Below are positions 22,332 to 33,484 of a stretch of DNA of 64,000 bases, in pieces. The notes under the pieces are model-generated. The model was not told where the DNA came from. It made no database searches and saw nothing but the letters and a program-made list of their open reading frames with translations. The translations under genes were made by a program, and so were the position numbers. How positions within the stretch are numbered: position 1 is the first letter of the stretch; each line of letters starts with the position of its first letter. Source of the stretch: Deinandra increscens subsp. villosa (Eukaryota; Streptophyta; Magnoliopsida; Asterales; Asteraceae); contig JBCNJP010000006.1 of the NCBI GenBank assembly GCA_039602395.1, positions 40,511,279 through 40,575,278 of the forward strand, read 5' to 3'.

Positions 22332-23434
22332 TATCACACCCTAAAAAATCCACGCGCGGAATACCACTGTAAGCAGAGTGACAAACCAGGATCGCAGTCC
22401 ATTAGTTACACCAAATGACCAATAATTAATAAAAATATTTCATATTTCATTGAACTATAAATTTAGAGTTTTACAAATATGGAAGGTAAATACGTTAAAA
22501 GTATCTTAGTAAAACATTGTCACACAAGGTGACATGCCTTGCCCAAAGACACTAAATGTGTTTCAAAGACTCATGCATGCGTACTCGTGATACTCGAACA
22601 TCAACAACCTGAGAAATAACATGCTAAAAAGTGTCAACACAAAGGCTGGTGAGTTCACAAGTTTATCAGTTCAAAAACAACTCCAGTTTGATTTAAATCG
22701 ATTGTTCAACAACAGTCCTAGTCCAGTTAAAACAACTGTTCATCGACATTTCAAGTTTAAGTTCAAGGTTAACTGTTCAACAAAAGTTCAAGTTCATATT
22801 CAATATATCAATAGCTAGCTAGGCTATTTTCAAAAAAATCAGTGCACGTTTGACTAGATAAACTAGCTATCTAGTAACCGAAGCTCGACAAGTTCAATTG
22901 TGCCTTCCTAAGACTAAGAAGTTTATTACACCCGTTCGATATCCGATCATGCCAGTGCGACTGACCCGGGCGGGGCTGTCAAACCCAGTAGATCTACCAA
23001 ATAAGTTCCCGTTAATGCCACATTTATAGTAACTCTAAAAGTGAGGACTTTATAATAAGTGTTCCACTATCATTCAGTTGATATAATTATGTAACAGTTC
23101 AAGTGTTTGCATGTTAATCTCCCCCAACAGGATTTAAAACAGTTAAATGGAGCCGTGAAACTCACATTAAGTTGCACAGCAAAAATTCCAGTTAAACACT
23201 ACAGCAATTAGCAAGAACGGGTCTTGCAAAAGCAATCAGTCACCTAACGAGCATACAAGTATAAGTGTGTGTTCAAGAAAAATGACTAAGTCTAACGTAA
23301 ATAACGAAAACGAATGATCATTAATTCTAGACAGGCCGAAGATAACACCTTTTCCAAATCCGAGCGATTATCGAAATTACGCGAAAAATATAATATATAT
23401 CAATAATATATATTTCTAATTTCAAAGATCCAAA

Positions 23435-23493
<59 letters not shown>

Positions 23494-23497
<4 letters not shown>

Positions 23498-23674
23498 AGA
23501 GGATCATTTGAGAACCATTTGGTTTTAAGAACTTTTGAGAACCAATGTAAGCCACTAGTTTATATATATGGAAACCCCTCCCCCCCAATGAATTATTGTG
23601 GTCCCACCTGAAATTAGTGGTTGAGATTTACTTCTTAAAAGTTCTCGAAACAAAAAATTCTCATTTGAACCTAG

Positions 23675-23678
<4 letters not shown>
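23494..23678. mobile_element. (TA)n-flanked inverted-repeat element 1 (about 185 bp)
   Basis: Starts AGGGAGAGGATCATTTGAG and ends with the imperfect inverse, finishing CTAGCCCT. The two ends pair for about 50 bases with mismatches (both contain GAGAACTTTT-type blocks). There is no coding capacity, and it is bounded on both sides by TA repeats. It resembles the plant miniature elements that are found embedded in TA microsatellites (family knowledge). Confidence 0.6.
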
Positions 23679-23723
<45 letters not shown>

Positions 23724-23724
<1 letters not shown>

Positions 23725-23745
23725 GGGGAGGGATAAAATGAAAAC

Positions 23746-23748
<3 letters not shown>
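23724..23748. mobile_element. 25-bp terminal fragment of the foldback element
   Basis: Only the first 25 bases of the 23792-24188 element (AGGGGAGGGATAAAATG, then AAAACCTC) remain, flanked by TA repeats on both sides. This is either a deletion remnant or the product of slippage between the TA blocks. Confidence 0.6.
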
Positions 23749-23788
<40 letters not shown>

Positions 23789-23791
23789 TAT

Positions 23792-24185
23792 AGGGGAGGG
23801 ATAAAATGAAAACCTCTTCGAGTTTGGAAAACCGTGAAAACCAAGCTAAAAAATTCGGTTTTTGTTCCGATTTTTTTTATGGTGATTCTCTAAGTTAAAA
23901 AAACCCCCTTTATGCAAAAAAGTAAAAAAAACGCCTAGTAAATATTTTAAAAAAAATATTTTATAACTGATGTTACATATGTAACAGGGTACTGTTACAT
24001 ATGTAACATCGATTATAAAATATTTTTTTAAAAAAAATTTTACCAGGCGTTTTTTTATTTTTTTTGCATAAAGGGGGTTTTTTTAGCTTAGAGAATCACC
24101 ATAAAAAAATCGGAACAAAAATCGAATTTTTTAGCTTGGTTTTCACGGTTTTCCAAACTCGGAGAGGTTTTCATTTTATCCTTCC

Positions 24186-24188
<3 letters not shown>
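23792..24188. mobile_element. 397-bp near-perfect foldback (palindromic) element in (TA)n
   Basis: The left half (from AGGGGAGGGATAAAATGAAA) is the inverse of the right half (to TTTTATCCTTCCTCT) over almost 200 bases. The centre is near 23985, where TGTTACATATGTAACA occurs twice around GGGTAC. There is no ORF. A transcript would fold into a long hairpin, a natural small-RNA precursor shape. TA repeats flank both ends. Confidence 0.75.
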
Positions 24189-24259
<71 letters not shown>

Positions 24260-24885
24260 CTAGCCTTTTAGAAAATGATCAAAAACATTTTGCATTGGAC
24301 GGGGTTCGAACCGGCAACCTCGACCTCTACAGCAAACACCTTGACCACCAGGACAATTTCACGTTGTGTTTTAATCCATTAAATATAGTATATAACTACT
24401 ACAGGTCGAGTATCTTCTTCCCCACCAAAACCCTACTAATCCCAACCCTCCATTAATGATCGTAATATTTTACAGCATCTTCTAAACGATGACTACGAAT
24501 GTTATGATTCGAATATAAGACGAGTTTTAGGAATACCTCTTATGAGAATGAACTCCGGAAATGATTTGTGATGCTCCGACCTCTGCTGTTGTGCTCGCAG
24601 CTATTGGTTGTGTGAATCCGATAGTGATGCTAATCTGACAACAGGAACAACCACGAACTAATCGGAATTAAACGCGGTGGTGGGAAATCCTTGGTGTTAG
24701 TTCACGGAAGCAATAGGGGAGAGAGGGAGAGTGAATTCAAGAGTAGGGTGTAGGCTGATCAAAATGAGGTTGCGATTGAAGTGGTGGTTTGGGTTAATGT
24801 CTCAATGATGGTAGCCTATCAATGGTTGTAACCGTCGGAGGATTTAATCGAAGTGAATGATCGGAGCGGAAACGAGGGGAACATC

Positions 24886-25221
24886 TGTAAGTACACGGAA
24901 CGGATTGCTACTGCATGATTCAATCAAACATGATGTAAATAAAGCATTGCTTTATTGATTTCACTAAGAGATGAGTACAAGATCTAGAGAGAGAAAACAC
25001 CACAAATTACACACAGTTAAGAGTTACTTAATGACCATAAGTTGTAACACTATAAACAGGTCGACCTATTTATAGGTGACTTCAATATGTCCAACGAACC
25101 ATCTAGCGAACCATTTGGTTCGCTGGCTCCGAATCATTAGTTCAGACCATGGTCCGTTGACCCTAAGACTCGGTAAAACGCGCTCACTTAGATACAATAC
25201 ACGAGACACACTATAGCATAG
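24886..25221 (-). repeat. 3' LTR of element E, outer end lost
   Basis: Matches 38805-39116 along its length (TGTAAGTACACGGAACGGAT, then AATAAAGC, GAGAGAAAACACCACA, and GATACAATACACGAGACACACTATAGCATAGGAT). It breaks off inside GCATAGGAT, before the terminal GCTCTAACA. The break joins D through a 30-base repeat (25222-25251 and 25285-25314). Confidence 0.85.
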
Positions 25222-25314
25222 GATTTCTGATCCTACAACTTCTCAGTCTACACACACGATACCTATACCACTGATGCATCAAATGATTTCTGATCCTACA
25301 ACTTCTCAGTCTAC
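25222..25314. repeat. 30-bp direct repeat at the E/D junction
   Basis: GATTTCTGATCCTACAACTT and the following ten bases occur identically at 25222-25251 and 25285-25314, separated by 33 bases of unrelated filler. The arrangement looks like templated filler DNA left by end-joining repair. Confidence 0.85.
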
Positions 25315-26636
25315 TTTAGATGTTAAGGATGAAATTGATAAGAAACTTTCTGCATGTCCTATTAAAATATTTGCTCCTGTTTCTAACTCTACTGACAGTT
25401 CTACTTGTTGTCCAGATAAAGGTAATAAAGAAGCAGGGTAACAGATCAAAAGGAGTGTCCCAAGATTTCAAAGTCTCGTAATTATAATGTTTTTTTAGAA
25501 AAACTTTGATTGGGAAAAAATTGAATCGTCTGTTGAGTCAGTGTCTAAGAGTTTGTTTTGTTTGATAAAACTTTTGAGTGTGGTGTGTTTAACTTTGGCA
25601 AATGTGATGCAAATACAGTGAAACCTTTAAGAACTGTTAAGATTCTGAGAAGGGGTAAGGGATCACAGGTTGGTGATCCCAAACCCACAAGTAATGGTTT
25701 GTTTAGTGTAAAAAATTATGCGGCTAAAAATGATGTGGGTGTGAAAAATGTGTAGAAAGTACGGGAGGCAAAACCTCATGACTTTGTCCCGTACCCAGAA
25801 GTCAATTATGCATATAACCAGTTTAAGCCAATATAGTGGGAGTACATTTTGACCACTAAGCCAAATGGTAAAACCCTTTGGATACACAAAAATTGCTCAA
25901 AACCGACTTAGATATCCACTGGGCGTAACCAACCATAGGCTCCCGCGTATCCAAAGAAGCAGTCTTGCCATGTGTGTGGTAAACCTGGACACTTGGCAAG
26001 AAACTGCTTGCACTGACCATATGAACCCTTCTATCGTAAGAGGGTTCAGCAGAAGCCTGTCCCAATAGGCCAAATGTATGTTGGCCTAAAACAAAGGTCT
26101 GCACCTTCAAACTTCAAAGTGCAGAAGCTAGTACCTCAACAATCAAAGGTACATAAAGTGATTCAAAAGCCCAAGACACCTAAGCAGAAAGAAAATAATG
26201 TTTTTAAAGAAAGTAAAGTGGGTCACATTTTTCAAAAAGTTGTAAAGGCCTTCAGTCCTCTTAAACCTGTTTGGATTCCAAACCCTGTTGGATCCACAAA
26301 ATCTGTTTCACATCCAAAGCAGGTCAGTTTTCCTAAGCCACCCATCCATCCAAAACCAGTTGGCTTGTCAAAATCAACTGGATGGCGGAAGGATGACAGG
26401 TGGAATGTGCCAAAGGTGGTGAATTTGTCCTTCAAGCCTACTGGGGTGTATAAAAAGCACTCTAAACAATTTCAATAGGTCTAATTTTGTAATCAAAAAA
26501 TAAATTTCCACCAAAAAGACCTGAGGTACTTGGAAAAGAAAATCATCAGCCTAGAGATGTCAACAACAAGGACATACTCAGTCCAAACAAACCCAGACCC
26601 ATTAAGGCCTGGGTACCCAAATCTAATTAATCTCAT
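25315..26636 (+). pseudogene. Element D gag C-terminal remnant with intact zinc knuckle
   Basis: Broken frames. 25558-25755 is a Lys-rich piece. An intact second knuckle CHVCGKPGHLARNC lies at about 25965-26010, so D keeps the zinc site that A and B have lost. 26074-26478 is a Lys/Pro-rich tail (KPKTPKQKENN, KPVGLSKSTGWRKDDRWNVPK). The frame ends AWVPKSN then TAA at about 26631, the same Gag terminus as in A. Pol starts 10 bases later in the +1 frame. Confidence 0.8.
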
Positions 26637-26640
26637 TTGA

Positions 26641-27115
26641 ATGCAGGAACAACCAAGGAGGACTGTTAACAACCTCTGGTATGTTGAAAGTGGTTGTTCC
26701 AGGCATATGACGAGCGACATATCTCTACTACAAGACTTGGAGCACTTTGATGAAGGATATGTGTTGTTCGCTGGAGGAGTTGGAGGGTATATCAGTCAGA
26801 AAGAAACAGTCAGAAATGGATGTCTCAGCTTCCATGACGTTAATTATGTCGAGCAGTTGAAGCGCAGTATGTTAAGTGTATCACAAATATGTCATCGGGA
26901 GTATCTAGTACTGTTTAACAACAAAGAATGCTTAATCCTAAAACCTGGATACTCCATCCCTGATGATTGGGTGTTGATGCGAACACCAAGATACGGCAAC
27001 TCATATGTATTCAACATACAGAAGCCCCCCACAACTGAGGTGGCTTGCCTTCTTTCTAAAATAGCTGAGAACCATGCTCAGTTATGGCACATATGGATGT
27101 CTTTACACTATTTTA
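26641..27115 (+). pseudogene. Element D pol: protease (active site changed) and GAG-pre-integrase
   Basis: MQEQPRRTVNNLWYVESGCSRHM: the catalytic Asp of DSG is Glu, so the protease is probably inactive. The body is otherwise well kept (FAGGVGGYISQKE, SMLSVSQIC, KECLILKPGYSIPDDWVLMRTPRYG). The frame ends in HAQLWHIW, where the zinc-finger part of integrase should begin. About 200 codons of integrase zinc finger and core are deleted here. Confidence 0.88.
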
Positions 27116-27765
27116 GTTAATACTTATTTGCCAAAATTTGCTGCTAAATCTGATGAGTGCTATTTCGTAGGTTATTCTGCCAGCTCAGCTTATAGAGTCT
27201 TCAACAAATCAACCGGTATTGTGATGGAGTCTACTAATGTGGATTGGCTTGAAGAAAATCCCTCAGATGGTCGAGTGGGTCCCGCGCAAGCATTCGACTA
27301 CAATCAATTCTTCATTCCATTTGGATTGGATCCAGCCATTGCTAAATAACTTTTTAACAACACCATATCAGGACCGTCAATTACTCATACCATTTCAAAA
27401 TCTCCGGTTACTACCTCTGACGCAGAGACAACACCAGTAAATGAAACAACTGATGTAGGAGTTGATGATGAGTCAGAGAAAGACCCTAGCATAGATACTA
27501 TTCAATCTCAGGTAGCTGATGTAGAGGCAGATGCTGAAATTATTGAAGAACCTGTTCAGACAAATCTACCTCTAAAATCCTAGTTCAAGCCGTTGGTGAA
27601 ACAAGAATTCATAAATATCACCCCTTGGACAATGTCATTGGTCCTTTAGCTTCTGGGGTGATAACAAGAAGTCAATCGGGGGACATCAACCACTGCATGT
27701 ATTCATGTTTTATCTCTCAAATTGAGCCACCAAACATTACAATGGCTCTAACAGATCCTAGCTAA
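27116..27765 (+). pseudogene. Element D pol: integrase C-terminal tail and linker
   Basis: Resumes at LPKFAAKSDECYFVGYSASSAYRVFNKSTG, the segment after the integrase core in A and B. It is followed by VDWLEENPSDGRVGP and a stop at 27347-27349. 27350-27765 is the acidic, variable linker (HPLDNVIGPLASGVITRSQ) in broken frames leading to RT. The catalytic core is absent, so no integrase activity is possible. Confidence 0.85.
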
Positions 27766-28634
27766 GTGGAAGCTATGCATGAAGAGCTAAATCAATTTTC
27801 AAAGCTTCAAGTATGGAGGTTAGTGGAGAAGCCTGCTAACAAAAAGGTCATCACAACACGGTGGCTTTATAAGAATAAAAAGGATGACAATGTTGTAATT
27901 GTTAGAAACAAGGCAAGATTGGTGGTCCAAGGGCACAAACAGGTTGAAGGCATCGACTATGATGAAGTATATGCACCAGTTGCTCGTTTGGAAGCAATAA
28001 GAATTCTTCTGGCATATGCCTCCTATATGAACTTCAATGTCTATCAGCTGGACGTGAAAACTGCATTTCTCTACGCAGAAATGGATGAAGAGGTGTATGT
28101 TAGTCAACCTCCTGGGTTTATTGATGAAGAACATCCCTATCATGTGTACAAGCTAGACAAAGCCCTGTACGGATTGCATCAGGCCCCAAGGTCTTGGTAG
28201 AAAACGTTAACTGATTATCTTCTAGCTCATGGGTACATAGGGGAATAGTGGACCAGACACTGTTCAGGAAAGAGGTTGAGAATGACATTATCATAGTGCA
28301 AGTTTATGTGAACGATATCATCTTCGGGTCCACAAATGAAGATATGTGCAAAGAATTCGAGCGAGTAATGAGAACAGAGTTCGAGATGAGTCAAATGGGT
28401 GAAATGGAATTTTTCCTGGCATTACAAGTGAAGCAAAGTGACAGCGGGATTCTAGTGCATCAAGCCAAATATGTCACAAAAATTATGGAAAAGTACAAGA
28501 TGGCAGACTCAAAACCTGTTGCCACACCCATGGCATTCAGGTCGACACTCACCAAAGATCCAGATGGCCAGTCAGTCAGCGAGCATATGTACCGGTCAAT
28601 GATCGGGTCTCTGATGTATTTGACAGCCAGTTGA
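27766..28634 (+). pseudogene. Element D pol: reverse transcriptase (catalytic site YVND)
   Basis: 27766-28200 covers MEAMHEELNQFSKLQVWRL, TTRWLYKNKKDD, KARLVVQGHKQVEGIDYDEVYAPVARLEAIR, QLDVKTAFLYAEM and LYGLHQAPRSW, then TAG. 28248-28634 covers DQTLFRKEVENDIIIVQVYVNDIIFGSTN. The invariant YVDD reads YVND (GAC to AAC), which should abolish catalysis. A frameshift and two stops near 28200-28248 separate the pieces. DPS in the start is followed by TAA where Trp is expected. Confidence 0.9.
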
Positions 28635-28948
28635 CCAGACATCATTCTTGCAGTGTGCCAATGCGCACGATATCAGGCTAATCCTAAACTCTCTCATTTA
28701 TCTGCTGTTAAACGAAGTTTCAAATATATGAAGGCTAGACCAAGGCTGGGCCTCTGGTACCCTAAATAGTCTGGTTTTAATATGTATGCGTTTGCTGATA
28801 GTGATTATGGTGGCACTAAGCCTGCTGGAGCTTAGTTCTTGGGAGACAGGTTGGTAGCTTGGTAGAGCAAGAAGCAGCACATGGTTTTTCAATCCACAGC
28901 TGAAGTAGAATACGTGGCTGCATCCGCATGTTGCTCACAGGTGGTATG
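28635..28948 (+). pseudogene. Element D RNase H, N-terminal part
   Basis: Reads PDIILAVCQCARYQANPKLSHLSAVKR...GLWYPK, then SDYGG and STAEVEYVAASACCSQVV, with several TGG-to-TAG or TGA stops. The coding sequence stops at GTGGTATG, where solo LTR M is inserted, and resumes at 33194 with GTATGGCTGCAG. Removing M and one GTATG restores continuity of VVWLQHQL in this description. Confidence 0.9.
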
Positions 28949-31900
28949 TGTCACACCCCGAGAAAATGACTGAATGTGGGCATGTGACTGATTTGGCATC
29001 ATGGGCATGGTTATGAATGATGACGTCTAATGAACATTTAATTTAACCATTATCTTTTGAAAATATAAGTTTCAAACATTTATTTAAACATCTAAAACCG
29101 TGGCAGCGGAATTAAAGTAGTGGTTACATGATAAGTTTTCCAAAAGACATAGTCATGAGATTTATAAACATAACTACCCTAAGGCGTAATGCGTCTAAAT
29201 CTCCAAAATGAAATGCATGAACACACGGCAGGCAGACCATGATATGACAAGCAGGATCGGAACAGAAAAACATGGAGTTGCAGTCTCTAATCACCTGAGA
29301 ATTCAAGAATTTAAAAAGTCAACAGAATTGTTAGTGAGTTCACAGGTTTTATGACACTAGAACTGTTGGAATTTATGTTTGAAAATGTTTAGTCTGTTAG
29401 AATATTAGTTTCTTTGATACTATTGTTGTAAAGATTAATCATGAACCTTAAATTCAAAACTAACTGTTTACCCACTCCTAGTGTTCTTCCCCAAGAACAC
29501 CGAATGACCAGAATAACAAATGTACCCCTTGACTATAACCGTGGAGTCATGACTGGAGCGACGGAGTCATGACTGGAGCGACCAAGTCAGGGCATGGTCG
29601 TCAACCCAAATAGATCTACTCACAAGCTATCGTTTCGAATGAACTAATTAAACTCAATTAATAGTGGGACTTAGGCATATAACATGAATCAACATGAATA
29701 CACAGTTTGGGGATATGAAAAGAACATGCAATCAATACTTCTTACAGTTATCATAATATCTGACATACATGAAATTGAAAAGTAATCATTGAATTCTCCC
29801 CCAGGTTAGAAAACAGAAATGTAAAAGGGGCCGTGAAGACTCACATGATTGAAGGTGAATGACATATATGATTGGTTGAACTTAGCCTAGCAAACGTCTA
29901 CAAAGTAATGTTATGACGTATTAGGGTTTGGCTATCTTGAGTTAGTGAATATGTCACTCAATGGTCAAGGTTAAGTCTCGACTGTTGTTACCCAATGACA
30001 GTGATGGAAATCCTAGGACATTATTTATTGGCTAATAAATAATATTGAAGTTGGTGGAATTTATTACTTATTTGAATTAATAATAATTAGATTTTCGCGT
30101 TTGAAAAATAAATATTGAATAATATAAATTATTTTTCTTTAAACGTTAGGAGAATTATAAATATTTAATTTATTAAATATTTGTAAGGTTTTGAACCCTA
30201 TTGTTTAATAAATAAAATCTTTCATTTATTATGAAGAAATGTTTCCCAAAAATATATGAAGTTATATTTTGGTAAAGTCAAGTCTTGGTTCGTCCGGTAG
30301 TTATCTGTTTCACCGGTTTGACCGATTTGACTGGTATTGTGACGTTTTAAGTTTCCTTAACACTTAGGATTTGTTAGTAGACTTGTTCTAATGTGTTTTA
30401 GGGTTCTAGGTTGCCAATTTAATCGGTGGAAGTTTAACTTGTAAAATCTGACGTTTTCAAGTAACCGAAAGTTATAGTTTTTGTCCGGTTTGTTTATAAG
30501 ACATGTTTTTCCAACTTTGAACTTTATAAAACATTTTTATATGTCAAAATAAGCATGTTTCATATTCTGGACTAGATTCGATTCTCAACCAAAAATATGT
30601 TATAATTTTTACCGAAAAGTCGTAGTTACGATATTTAATCGTTTTGTTTTCAAGTGTTTGACTTCTCAAATCATTTTGTATGTTTGGTAAACCTCTTTGA
30701 CATCCCTAATAATACATCACAAGTCCTAAGTGGTCACAAGTTTATCACAAGGTTTTATGCTTAATTTTTCATGAAAATAAATGGTATTTTTATCATAAAA
30801 ATCCCATATTTACATTTCTTTAGAGTTTCATGGTTGGATCTTTGTTAAACACTTTTATGACTCAAAATCATACTTAAATAACCTTGGTTTCAGTTTTGGA
30901 GTCAAAACTATAAGTGTTTGAAAGATTGGAAAAATGTATATTTTTCTAAAGTGACAGCAGTTTTATGACACGCGGAATATGTGTGTCATCTCTGATCAGT
31001 GTCCACACTACATGTATTTTCCAGATGACAGCAGTTTTATGACACGCAGAAAGTGTGTCATCTCTGATCAGTTTTTACAAAACATATATTTTTCATGAAA
31101 TCAGATTTTTTACATTTTGTATACATATTTTACACCAAGTTAAGTGTTCCAAATTATTTTTAACATACAAGAAATAGTAGTTGTCCAAACTTGGTCATTA
31201 AAGTGGCACTTTTTAACAAACATACAAGTTATGTTTTATTTTTAGTCAAATAATCAAATTTAACATGAACTAGTTTCCATCATGAGCACATAATCATACT
31301 AACATACATGTTTGCTAGCAAGTCATACAACAACCAAATCAAGACTTATCATGAACATGACATGTGACATATAAATATGAATATTTATAGAAAAATAAGC
31401 AAAGAAAGTAAGTTTCCTCACTTAGAGTTTTCCGGATCGGTAAGGGACTTGATGGGTTGTTGAATAAGCTTCCAAGTTTAGCTCCTAACCCAACCTTGAT
31501 CTTGAATTTGAAAGGAATGGTGATGAAGGAACAAGAGATTTGTCATGGATTTTGTCAAGAAAACAAGAGGTTAGTTTTGTTGTTCTTGAAAGATTAGAAA
31601 TAAGAAATGAAAGAAAAATGGTGAAGTAAGAGTTTTTGATGGATTACCTTGATCAAAGAAGTGATTAGAAGCTAGAATGTGTGGTGGTTGATGGTGGAAA
31701 AGTGGTGGTTGGCGGTGGTTTATAGAGGGCCGAGAGATAGAGAGAGACTAGAGAGAAGGGTGTGTTTGTTTCTTGAAATGGTGAAGAGTGAAATGAGATG
31801 GGTAAGTGTTATAAAAAGATGGTTAGGTGGAGGTGTTTGGTCTCGGTTTTAAGTGAACCAAGAGGGGGGTTCGGTTGGGTTTTTGGACCGTGAACAAGAA

Positions 31901-33193
31901 GAAAAGAGAAGAAAGGGTGAACCAAGGTTTGAATTCTCTTGTACTTGTGGTTGAAAAATGGAGAAAGTGGGGTGTTTGTGGGTGAGGTTGGGCTGGCCAA
32001 AGAGAAAAGAGGGAGGAGGTTTGGGAGACAACTTTTGTCTCATGCAAATGGTTAATGGTTTTAACCTTTGGTTTAAGCCACCTAATGTACTAACTAGACA
32101 AAGTTGTCTAGTGATTAGGCACTTTGTTGTGGCATTTAGGAACAAGGGTTTATAGGCATGTGATTAAAAGAGAAATGTCTAGTAACTAATGCTTAGGGAG
32201 TTTTGTTGAATTCAGATGGGAGGATGGGAGGTGTGAACTGGAAAAAGAAAAAGGGAAACGGAGGGGAGCCGTGGGCTCGATCCCGGGAAAGAAGAGAAGA
32301 AAGATTGGGCTAGGTTGCCCAAACTGGAAAGAAAGAAGAAGAAAAGTGGGCTGGGCCGGCTGGGCCTGCGGGCCGGGATGAGGGAGGAACCGGGATGGGC
32401 CGCGAAGAAAAAGAAACGGGCCGGGAGACGGGCTGAAGGAAAAGAGAAAAGAAAAAGAAGAAGAAATGGGCCGGTAGGCCCATTGGGCTCACTGGGCTGA
32501 ACCGGGTCTCGGGTCGGGCCGGGTTGAGTCCGGGTCGATCCAACGAGTCCAACGACACTTTGTTTGGGTCGAAACGATAAACGGATAGGAAGTCGGTTTT
32601 TGGCTCGATCTCGAATGATTTATATATTCATATAAATCGATAGAATAGATAAGCGTCGGGTTTAATTGGAAATATCACAAGTCTTGATTTTGCTTTGTTG
32701 TTTTTGTGCACTAATGATGTACTCCAAGTTTGAATTTAAATGTTTGCTCGACGTGAGCGGGTTACGTTTAAAAGTTGACGAAATTTGTTTGACGAAAAGA
32801 AATAGTTTGAAGGAAAAAATAATTGTTTGAAGTTGAAATGGTTTTTAGAATTAAAACCATGTTATTGTTTGACTAGAATGGTCGTTTGAGTAAACGTTCC
32901 GATGAAATACGTTTCACATTACGTAATTGTTAGAAAAATATAAAATTTTCTTTTTATATTTAAAGCTCCACAATTTAATATTTATGAAATGTTCTTGTTA
33001 TTGAAGTTCCATTTTGAATAGTTGCGGGACTTTGATTGATTTCCATTTCGGGTAATTGTTGTCGGACCTAGATTGTCTATGTTTGCACGTAAAGTCATCT
33101 AATTTAGACAAATAAGCCTAATGTACATAGAATCACAGTTAATTGCACATAATTATAATATTAATGTATACTTTGAAAGTACGAGTTGTCACA
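28949..33193 (-). mobile_element. Solo LTR M (4245 bp, Ty3/gypsy type) with perfect 5-bp target duplication
   Basis: Begins TGTCACACCCC and ends GAGTTGTCACA on the plus strand, flanked by GTATG (28944-28948 and 33194-33198). The sense strand is probably minus: TGTGACAACTCG at the 33193 end, a TATA-like CTCTATAAACC near 31717-31727 followed leftward by CAC-rich leader-like sequence, and GGGGTGTGACA at the end. The ends match LTR N (TATGACAATTCG). It contains no RT, integrase or other domain, only spurious short ORFs and a GC-rich purine stretch at 32210-32560. This is a single LTR left by recombination between two LTRs. Confidence 0.85.
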
Positions 33194-33484
33194 GTATGGC
33201 TGCAGCATCAACTGGGAGATTATGGTCTGAATTTCTTTGACACTCCCATATATTGTGATAATAATGCTGCTTTGCAAATTGTTAAAAATCCTATGCAACA
33301 TTCGAAAACCAAGCACATTGATATTAAAACGCACTTCATACGGGACTGCTATGAACGCAAGCTCATTCACTTAGAACGGGTGCAATCAGATGACAATGTG
33401 GCGGATATGTTCACCAAACCTCTCCCTAGTGCTAATTTTGAAAGGTGTCTCAAAGGCCTCAGAATGATAGCTTTTGATGAGTAG
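33194..33484 (+). pseudogene. Element D RNase H, C-terminal part and pol end
   Basis: VWLQHQLGDYGLNFFDTPIYCDNNAALQIVKN, then HSKTKHIDIKTHFIRDCYERKLIHLERV and DDNVADMFTKPLPSANFERCLKGLRMIAFDE, with a stop at 33482-33484. This is an undamaged end of a copia pol, directly continuing the part before solo LTR M. Confidence 0.93.

Larger units (their letters stand above)
23435..24256. repeat. (TA)n microsatellite blocks separating foldback elements
   Basis: Four (TA)n runs (about 23435-23493, 23679-23722, 23749-23790 and 24189-24256) alternate with three non-TA cassettes. The alternation suggests repeated insertion into, or growth of, TA repeats around the cassettes. Such tracts are error-prone in assembly, so copy numbers are provisional. 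Confidence 0.85.
22332..24885 (-). repeat. Gypsy (chromovirus-like) LTR N, outer part
   Basis: Left part of a Ty3/gypsy LTR lying on the minus strand. Its end is TATCACACCC on the plus strand (sense GGGTGTGATA). Features shared with solo LTR M are a GTGAGTTCACA(A/G)G phrase and a CTCCCCC...GGGGCCGTGAAxxCTCACAT-type block. The LTR is interrupted at 24885/24886 by element E and resumes at 39117. (TA)n-flanked foldback elements sit within it. Orientation comes from the polypurine tract beyond 39654. Total LTR length without inserts is about 3.09 kb, including the TA elements. Confidence 0.65.

Noticed and set aside
24290..24360. tRNA gene on the minus strand
   Set aside because: A B-box-like sequence is present but I could not form an acceptor stem or a full cloverleaf.
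23400..24456. ORFs rich in Tyr-Ile at the TA repeats
   Set aside because: They are translations of (TA)n and of the palindrome, not genes.
31809..32558. Overlapping Pro/Ser-rich ORFs on both strands
   Set aside because: Low-complexity U3 and leader sequence of solo LTR M; no domain, no conservation visible.
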